A stretch of DNA of 7,924 nucleotides from an uncultured Prevotella sp. Its GTDB lineage: Bacteria > Bacteroidota > Bacteroidia > Bacteroidales > Bacteroidaceae. The stretch's first letter is position 1; every line of letters starts with the position of its first letter. This document shows, in pieces, positions 1 through 4,343 of the stretch. A program made the position numbers and the translations under genes. Below the pieces are notes generated by a model. The model did no database searches and was not told where the DNA came from. It saw only the letters and a program-made list of their open reading frames with translations. The stretch lies in NCBI GenBank assembly GCA_900548195.1, contig URJQ01000125.1, forward strand, positions 1 through 7,924. The letters are read 5' to 3'.

Positions 1-491
1 CTGTGGCTTATGTCGTCCACGTTGCAAGCCTTGTCCTGAATTCTGTAAGCCTTGATAAGACTCGGGAGCGAACTTGGCACTCCAGAGAGGACGGTCTTGT
101 TTCCATCTTTCTCTTTCTGCTTGACTTGTTCCCAGGTCTTGCTGACGTCATCAGCAGTCTCTGCCACCACGTTACCGTAGATATGCGGATGACGGAAAAT
201 CAGTTTATCCGCTTCTTTATTGCAGATATCGGCAATGTCGAAATCTCCCTTCTCATTACCTATAATACTATAGAATATGACGTGTTCCAAGACATCGCCG
301 AGCTCTTTGATGATTTCTTTTTTTTCATCCTTCATCAGCGCGTCGCATAGTTCGTAGGCCTCTTCTATGGTGTGAGGTCTCAGACTCTCGTTGGTCTGTT
401 TTCTGTCCCAGGGGCATTTCTCTCTGAGATTGTCAAGCACATCAATAAGACGTCCGAAAGCTTCGAGTTTTTCCTCTCTTGTATGACTCAT
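1..491 (-). CDS. mazG: Nucleoside triphosphate pyrophosphohydrolase MazG (5' part, cut by window edge)
   Basis: MazG hydrolyses (d)NTPs to the monophosphate and pyrophosphate and acts in the cytosol to clean the nucleotide pool. The frame starts with ATG at 489-491 and reads 163 codons without a stop to the left edge; the family is usually about 260 residues, so roughly the last 100 are missing. Visible in the translation are CPWDR at residues 26-30, the metal-binding EExxE motif (EEAYE, 43-47), its ExxD partner in KELGD (E63, D66) 15 residues later, and the FRHPH block at 99-103. These are the hallmarks of the first MazG domain, and the part that continues is the start of the second. The start is supported by a good Bacteroidetes promoter at 519-550 that would give a leader of about 20 nt. 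There is no gene directly upstream in the same direction for 550 bp, so it is probably transcribed on its own or as first gene of a unit leaving the window. Confidence 0.95.
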   Translation of the reverse strand, partial: MSHTREEKLEAFGRLIDVLDNLREKCPWDRKQTNESLRPHTIEEAYELCDALMKDEKKEIIKELGDVLEHVIFYSIIGNEKGDFDIADICNKEADKLIFRHPHIYGNVVAETADDVSKTWEQVKQKEKDGNKTVLSGVPSSLPSLIKAYRIQDKACNVDDISH

Positions 492-518
492 GTTTCTTTG
501 GAGTTAATATTTTATCTG

Positions 519-550
519 CAAAATTAAGAAAAAGAGATGACACAAGCAAA
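519..550 (-). promoter_or_regulatory. Putative mazG promoter, Bacteroidetes type
   Basis: On the minus strand TAATTTTG (519-526) matches the Bacteroidetes -7 consensus TAnnTTTG exactly. A TTTG (547-550) lies 20 nt upstream, the usual distance for the -33 element. The predicted transcript would begin near 512-515, leaving a short leader before the mazG ATG at 491. No Shine-Dalgarno sequence is visible, which is normal for this phylum. Confidence 0.65.
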
Positions 551-621
551 TATATCTTTGCTTTTTTGACCTTTCATTGTGGCAAGAGATAATTATTTTG
601 AAAAAAAGACAAATTGGAAAT

Positions 622-651
622 GGAGAATTGAAGAAAAAAAAAGGAGAATTG
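622..651. repeat. Short direct repeat in A-rich segment (21-bp period)
   Basis: GGAGAATTG occurs at 622-630 and again at 643-651, 21 bp apart. Each copy is followed within two or three bases by a run of seven to nine A. The surrounding stretch is strongly purine-biased on the plus strand. It may be a small local duplication; no function can be assigned. Confidence 0.5.
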
Positions 652-795
652 CGAAAAAAAATACTTATTCCAACTTCCGCAATACGAACGATAAAAAAGC
701 GAATAAGCAGTGTCTTTTTAATCCCATATTCTTGATAAGCAAGAATAGGAAAAAACGAACAAAAACATGAATGCTTTACCCTTATTTTACGACAA

Positions 796-905
796 CTAAG
801 CTTTCACATTCTAATAGCTTAGTTATTACAAGGTAAAAGCATAGATATTAGGCTGTAATAACTATGCTTTTACACCCTAATATCTATGCTTTTACAAACT
901 ACTGT
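796..905. repeat. Array of five degenerate 22-bp intergenic repeat units
   Basis: Five consecutive 22-bp blocks can be read at 796, 818, 840, 862 and 884. Each begins C[TA][AT][AT]G, has a TTA core at the same offset and, in most, TAA or TAATA near the end. The best pair (862 and 884) shares the 13-mer CTATGCTTTTACA exactly one period apart. Nested inside is a perfect 20-bp inverted repeat: GTAAAAGCATAGATATTAGG at 833-852 and its reverse complement at 876-895. There is also a 10-bp inverted pair (TAGTTATTAC 820-829 with 855-864) and a 9-bp pair (AACTAAGCT 794-802 with 816-824). Diverged sequence on both sides (about 770-795 and 906-927) may be decayed further units. There is no T-run after the stems, so it is not a simple terminator. 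I know of no named family to attach it to. Confidence 0.75.
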
Positions 906-978
906 TAGCCAATTAGTTACGGAGGCGATTCTTCTTATGATGGAGAGGTGGGAAAAATCGAACACTTTTAGCATTGTC

Positions 979-998
979 AAAGCTTGGATATAAGCTTT
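979..998 (-). other. Small inverted repeat downstream of yraN
   Basis: AAAGCTT (979-985) and AAGCTTT (992-998) form a 7-bp stem with a 6-nt loop, 44-63 bp beyond the yraN stop. It could help end the yraN transcript, but no T-tract follows on the minus strand and the stem is AT-rich, so the terminator reading is weak. Confidence 0.25.
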
Positions 999-1041
999 AG
1001 AACGCATAAATAATCAAGAACTAAAGCGTCAAGAAAGGGCA

Positions 1042-1473
1042 TTACCAAGTGCCAGGACGCTTACTCCTACGATGTCTTATCCTTTCTCTATAGAAGAATC
1101 GCGACGTAAGGTCGAAAGCATTTTCCTTATGTGTGATTTCTGCGCCTGTGGCTGGTGTTCCTACGATAGAAATCGTATCGTATCTCACTTCGCAATGTTC
1201 AAGTCGGAAGTTTCTGATGTATGTGCCAGCGGTTCTTATGATGCTATCTTGCTTTTTCAGGTCTATAGCCTCATCAGGCTCGCCCCATTGGTTTGTGGCA
1301 CGAGTTTTTACCTCGACAAAAATCACTATGCTGCAATCCTCATCAATAGCTATAATATCTACGTCCCTATGTCCACAGTGCCAATCGCGGTGACGTATGT
1401 ACCATCCTTTGCTGCGCAAATAGAGTGCAGCCTGCTCTTCGCCCCATTTTCCGAGTTCGTTATGCTCAGCCAT
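1042..1473 (-). CDS. yraN: YraN/UPF0102 family nuclease-fold protein
   Basis: This is a 143-residue protein of the YraN (UPF0102) family, which has a restriction-endonuclease-like fold related to Holliday-junction resolvases; its cellular role is not settled. The N terminus (MAEHNELGKWGEEQAALYL) is the family signature. The catalytic-type motif is intact: D37 and D39 in GHRDVDIIAID, then E54 and K56 in FVEVKTR, the D-(E-x-K) pattern that binds metal. Family members known to me from Bacteroidales end near residue 120; this one adds a tail rich in Arg, His and Lys (from about residue 126, with RERIRHRRSKR), which could bind nucleic acid. The ATG at 1471-1473 is chosen because the family signature begins there. 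rprY ends 132 bp upstream in the same direction and no promoter consensus is visible in between, so read-through from rprXY is possible. The hairpin at 1503-1573 would lie in its leader. Confidence 0.9.
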   Translation of the reverse strand: MAEHNELGKWGEEQAALYLRSKGWYIRHRDWHCGHRDVDIIAIDEDCSIVIFVEVKTRATNQWGEPDEAIDLKKQDSIIRTAGTYIRNFRLEHCEVRYDTISIVGTPATGAEITHKENAFDLTSRFFYRERIRHRRSKRPGTW

Positions 1474-1502
1474 ACCAGTGTGTTTGTTTTACTATGTAAA
1501 AG

Positions 1503-1573
1503 TTTTGCCGTTTCACCGTTTCAGTTGTCTGCCAGAAAAACAAGACATACCGTCAAACGACAAAACGACAAAA
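1503..1573 (-). promoter_or_regulatory. Candidate RNA hairpin between rprY and yraN
   Basis: On the minus-strand transcript, 1573-1555 pairs base for base with 1503-1521: 19 consecutive pairs, 15 Watson-Crick and four G-U. The stem carries two tandem 8-bp repeats, ACGACAAA twice at 1557-1572 and CCGTTTCA twice at 1508-1523 (plus-strand reading). Inside the 33-nt loop a further 5-bp stem is possible (TGTCT 1526-1530 with AGACA 1543-1547). It starts about 33 nt after the rprY stop and ends 30 nt before the yraN start. Only CUUUU follows the stem, so it is a poor terminator; a processing, stability or translational-control element is equally likely. Confidence 0.5.
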
Positions 1574-1605
1574 TCATACAGTTAATGACTTGGAAAGGTT
1601 TAGTC

Positions 1606-2304
1606 CTATTCCTCGTCTGGAATAATCAGCTTATATCCCTTGCCATGGATATTGATAATCTCTATCTGCTCATCGTCCTTGAGATGCTTACGAAGCTTTG
1701 TGATGTAAACATCCATAGAGCGAGCATTGAAATAGTTGTCATCAATCCAGATGGTCTTCAGGGCAAAGTCGCGCTGGAGGATTTCGTTAGCATGACTGCA
1801 GAGGAGAGAGAGAAGTTCATTCTCCTTGGTGGTCAGTTTGGTCTGCTTGTCACCAAAGGTGAGAAGCTGCTTCTGTGTATCGAAGATGAAACGTCCAATC
1901 TTATAAACATTGCTTTCCTTTGTCTTCTTACCACGAACGCGACGAAGTATTGCTTCAATACGGAACACGAGCTCTTCCATAGAGAAAGGCTTTGTGATAT
2001 AGTCGTCTGCGCCCAGCTTGAAGCCTTCAAGGATATCCTCCTTGAGCTGCTTAGCCGTGAGGAAAATAATAGGAATATCTACGTTGCTCTGGCGGATGTC
2101 TGATGCAAGAGTGAAACCATCTTTCTTAGGCATCATGACATCAAGAACACAGATATCAAACTTCTCACGCTGGAAAGCGCGGAAACCAGCTTCTCCATCA
2201 GGACACAGTTCGGTCTGGAAACCTTTAGCCTGAAGATACTCGCGGAGCAACATACCGAGGTTCTCATCGTCTTCACAAAGAAGGATCTTTACATTTTCTT
2301 CCAT
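1606..2304 (-). CDS. rprY: Two-component response regulator RprY (OmpR/PhoB family)
   Basis: A 232-residue cytosolic transcription regulator that would be phosphorylated by RprX. The receiver domain (about 5-120) has the acidic pocket E11, D12 and D13, the phospho-acceptor D55 in VLDVMMPKKDG, T83 in FLTAK, and K105 in DYITKPFS. A winged-helix DNA-binding domain follows (about 135-230), with the ARSMDVYITKLRKHL recognition-helix region and the closing GKGYKL hairpin. Length and sequence closely resemble the Bacteroides fragilis RprY known from memory. The ATG at 2302-2304 precedes the first strand of the receiver by the usual few residues. It lies 121 bp downstream of rprX on the same strand, in the order kinase then regulator. 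No promoter consensus is visible in the gap, so the two are probably co-transcribed. All key residues are present. Confidence 0.95.
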   Translation of the reverse strand: MEENVKILLCEDDENLGMLLREYLQAKGFQTELCPDGEAGFRAFQREKFDICVLDVMMPKKDGFTLASDIRQSNVDIPIIFLTAKQLKEDILEGFKLGADDYITKPFSMEELVFRIEAILRRVRGKKTKESNVYKIGRFIFDTQKQLLTFGDKQTKLTTKENELLSLLCSHANEILQRDFALKTIWIDDNYFNARSMDVYITKLRKHLKDDEQIEIINIHGKGYKLIIPDEE

Positions 2305-2337
2305 AGTTTAATCTCTTTTTGGGGGAAGTCTCCAGAT

Positions 2338-2371
2338 ATGATAGGATAGCTATCATTAGGAAGTGCTTCCT
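2338..2371. promoter_or_regulatory. Two dyads in the rprX-rprY gap
   Basis: ATGATAG (2338-2344) and CTATCAT (2350-2356) form an inverted repeat with a 5-bp spacer, and overlapping it is the perfect 10-bp palindrome GATAGCTATC (2345-2354). Immediately beside it AGGAAG and CTTCCT form a second dyad with a 2-bp spacer (2358-2371). They lie 34-67 bp before the rprY start. They could be an operator or small RNA hairpins; nothing decides between these. Confidence 0.35.
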
Positions 2372-2425
2372 GGTTTATACTTTATTTTTGTTTATTTTTT
2401 CGAATATTGGTCGTTTTATTACCTA

Positions 2426-3982
2426 TCAAAAGCACAATGGCAGTTTGATGATAAACTTAGTGCCCTTGCCGACCTCACTCTCAGCATGGATAGTGCCTTT
2501 GTGAAGGTCCACCATTTTCTTTACATAAGCAAGTCCGAGGCCAAATCCTTTTACATCGTGGCGGTTGCCTGTATGTACTCTATAGAATTTCTCGAATATC
2601 TTTTTCAGATTTTCATGCTTGATTCCTATGCCATTGTCTTCGATGGAAAGAAAGACGTTTTTATCATCATTCCAAGTGGAAACATTGAGCATGATATTGG
2701 TATCGTCCCTTTTGTATTTCACTGCATTGTCCATCAGATTGAAGACAACGTTAGTGAAATGCATTTCATCGACATAGACCTTCGACTTCTTCGCATTGAG
2801 ATGACTATTGATTACGCCACCATTTGCTTCCACTTTCAGTGTGAATGTATTTATCACGCCTTCAACGAGTTCGTTTAATTCAATCTCGTGTTTCTTGAAG
2901 GTCGCTTTCTTCTGATCGAACATAGACATCTGAAGGACTTTCTCCACCTGGAAACGTAGTCTCTTTGTCTCATCATATATGACAGTGGAAAGATGCGAAA
3001 GCATGGTCTCCGACTTCTTGATTGAGTCATCCTTGAGCATCTGCGCCGCGAGAGATATGCTGGAAATCGGAGTCTTGAATTCATGAGTCATATTGTTGAT
3101 GAAATCATTACGCATTTCGGAGAGCCTCTTCTGACGGAAGATGATGAAGATGGTGAAGATGAAAGTGATGAGAAGAACGCCGGTAAAGACAAGAGCCGGA
3201 ATCATGAACTTGATACTTGAGAATATGTAACTGGACATATCCGGGAAGTGGATGTGCACGAGACCAATCTTCGTCTGAGGGTCATTGCGGAAGAGCACTT
3301 GAGTATAACTGTTTTCTTCGCCCTCATCCGTGTAGTCTGGGCAGCGATAAACCTCTCTTCCGTCGCTTGTGGTAACGGTGAAATGATAGGAAATTCCAAT
3401 GCCGTTATTCAGAAGTTCCGCTCTGATATCCTGATCCAACTGCTTGAAATTGATACGTTCACGCAAAGGCTTGTCAGAAGCTGTGTAAAGGATATTATAG
3501 ACCACCTCATCAAGCAGTGCTTTCTGATAGACATATCGCGTACGGATAATCTCCTGCAAAGACTTGGAAGCCTCAGAGAGAGAATTCTTGTCGCGATTGA
3601 GGAGCATGGACTTCGGCAGCTGGGAAGGCTTCAATTCGAATGTCTTGAGTTCGAAAGAAGAATATATGGTGCCATCATCTGCAGCCACAGCATATTGATG
3701 GGAATGCTGAATCTTGTCGTTTACCTTTCCTCCACTGGTATAGACGGAGTCAACAGAGAAAGCGCGGCGCTCTGTAGCATTGACATCTTTCTCCAGATAC
3801 CTCAGGGTCTCGTTCATCTCCAGATTGCGAGAAGCCTGATACAATGCTCGGTTTACCGATTCATCAAACTGCTCTCGCTTCATTTTTGTCATTTCCTCGA
3901 TGTATGAAATCTGAAGGAAAAGCAGAACGATGAAGGAAAAACCCATTATGAGGGCTATGGACCATATAGTTGATTTCTTCAT
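2426..3982 (-). CDS. rprX: Sensor histidine kinase RprX
   Basis: An inner-membrane histidine kinase of 518 residues, partner of RprY. From the start chosen here, a first membrane helix spans about 6-25 (TIWSIALIMGFSFIVLLFL), a periplasmic sensor region runs to about 255 with no domain I recognise, and a second helix spans about 258-283. The cytosolic part has the H-box with phospho-acceptor H300 (NMTHEFKTPISS), N-box at N419 (NLMDNAVKY), G1 box DNGIGI (449-454), F-box (IFEKFYRV) and G2 box GFGLGL (479-484), so it should be fully active. There is no HAMP domain between the second helix and the H-box region. The frame stays open 42 codons further upstream to 4108, but MKKSTIW at 3982 is the family-like start and a -7 promoter element at 4106-4113 would place transcription initiation downstream of that longer start. 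The B. fragilis homologue has been linked to porin expression and tetracycline susceptibility. Confidence 0.95.
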   Translation of the reverse strand: MKKSTIWSIALIMGFSFIVLLFLQISYIEEMTKMKREQFDESVNRALYQASRNLEMNETLRYLEKDVNATERRAFSVDSVYTSGGKVNDKIQHSHQYAVAADDGTIYSSFELKTFELKPSQLPKSMLLNRDKNSLSEASKSLQEIIRTRYVYQKALLDEVVYNILYTASDKPLRERINFKQLDQDIRAELLNNGIGISYHFTVTTSDGREVYRCPDYTDEGEENSYTQVLFRNDPQTKIGLVHIHFPDMSSYIFSSIKFMIPALVFTGVLLITFIFTIFIIFRQKRLSEMRNDFINNMTHEFKTPISSISLAAQMLKDDSIKKSETMLSHLSTVIYDETKRLRFQVEKVLQMSMFDQKKATFKKHEIELNELVEGVINTFTLKVEANGGVINSHLNAKKSKVYVDEMHFTNVVFNLMDNAVKYKRDDTNIMLNVSTWNDDKNVFLSIEDNGIGIKHENLKKIFEKFYRVHTGNRHDVKGFGLGLAYVKKMVDLHKGTIHAESEVGKGTKFIIKLPLCF

Positions 3983-4105
3983 TGTTTTTGGGTTGATTAT
4001 ATTTTTCTTATTAGAATATGTAAGTATGCAACTGCAATGCTGATTGTACGCATTGAGCATAGGCTGCTCTGTTTTTGCAAAGTTGCTTGCCTTGTATTCC
4101 GCTTG

Positions 4106-4137
4106 CAAAGGTAAAAAGAAAGCGGAAGAAAAAGAAA
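4106..4137 (-). promoter_or_regulatory. Putative rprX promoter
   Basis: On the minus strand TACCTTTG (4106-4113) fits the Bacteroidetes -7 consensus TAnnTTTG. Exactly 20 nt upstream is TTTC (4134-4137), three of four bases of the -33 TTTG. Transcription would start near 4097-4102, giving a leader of about 115-120 nt before the rprX ATG at 3982. Confidence 0.45.
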
Positions 4138-4190
4138 TCTATGTTAATTATTTTTCCTTAATTTTATTCATATTAGTAAAAAATAATGTT

Positions 4191-4216
4191 TATAATTCAA
4201 TATAATGAACTATAAT
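4191..4216. promoter_or_regulatory. Three TATAAT hexamers spaced exactly 10 bp
   Basis: TATAAT occurs at 4191-4196, 4201-4206 and 4211-4216, each separated by 4 bp, and a degenerate TATTTG follows in register at 4221. Direct hexamer-like half-sites every 10-11 bp are the arrangement bound by OmpR/PhoB-family dimers, and the site lies between the promoters of rprX and lon. An RprY operator is therefore a reasonable guess, but phased AT-rich curvature or chance in AT-rich DNA could also explain it. Confidence 0.4.
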
Positions 4217-4327
4217 CGAGTATTTGAAGTATTTTTTATTCATTATCAAAAAGTGCATATACACGATATTTTCTATTTCTTAGTCATTAAATTTTGTGTA
4301 AATAGTGTTTAACTCATTTTTTTTTAC

Positions 4328-4335
4328 TAATTTTG
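4328..4335 (+). promoter_or_regulatory. Putative lon -7 promoter element
   Basis: TAATTTTG matches the Bacteroidetes -7 consensus TAnnTTTG. No good TTTG is found 19-21 bp upstream; the spacer is largely T. Transcription would begin around 4339-4344, on top of the first available lon ATG, so the effective start codon may be one further in. Confidence 0.45.
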
Positions 4336-4343
4336 CATTCTAA

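Larger units (their letters stand above)
492..1041. other. 550-bp gene-free region between mazG and yraN
   Basis: No credible gene is seen here on either strand. From the mazG side it holds the mazG promoter (519-550), a segment at about 598-665 that is nearly all A and G on the plus strand with a short direct repeat, the array of 22-bp units (796-905), and a 7-bp inverted repeat (979-998) about 40 bp after the yraN stop. A 63-codon open frame at 579-770 exists but is lysine- and asparagine-rich low-complexity sequence caused by the A-rich DNA. Confidence 0.7.
3983..4343. other. Divergent rprX-lon control region
   Basis: No gene is seen in these 361 bp. From the left it holds a leader of about 115 nt for rprX, a rprX promoter candidate (4106-4113, with TTTC at 4134-4137), a very AT-rich middle with three TATAAT hexamers at a 10-bp period (4191-4216), and a lon -7 element (4328-4335). 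The rprX leader can form a small hairpin, CAATGC 4035-4040 with GCATTG 4050-4055. Confidence 0.7.

Noticed and set aside
579..770. A 63-codon lysine-rich open frame on the plus strand
   Set aside because: Its composition simply follows the A-rich DNA, it has no family resemblance, and it lies over a repeat-bearing segment.
833..895. Perfect 20-bp inverted repeat as a rho-independent terminator of yraN
   Set aside because: The stem is AT-rich, has a 23-nt loop, lies about 150 bp past the stop and is not followed by a U-tract in either direction.
796..905. CRISPR array reading of the 22-bp repeats
   Set aside because: The units are contiguous without spacers, too divergent, and there are no cas genes nearby.
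1072..2103. A 343-codon open frame on the plus strand, running antisense through yraN and rprY and across the gap between them
   Set aside because: It is the mirror of two well-supported genes, has no recognisable domain and no promoter or start context. Its length is a by-product of the codon use of the opposite strand.
2383..2390. TATTTTTG on the plus strand as a promoter
   Set aside because: It matches the -7 consensus but would drive only antisense RNA into rprX. Such matches are expected by chance in T-rich gaps and no -33 element is evident.
2363..2878. A 171-codon plus-strand frame opposite the 3' end of rprX
   Set aside because: It is antisense to the kinase catalytic domain, with no independent coding evidence.
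3248..3907. A 219-codon plus-strand frame opposite the sensor part of rprX
   Set aside because: It is antisense to a gene whose domains are all intact, and no start signals are seen.
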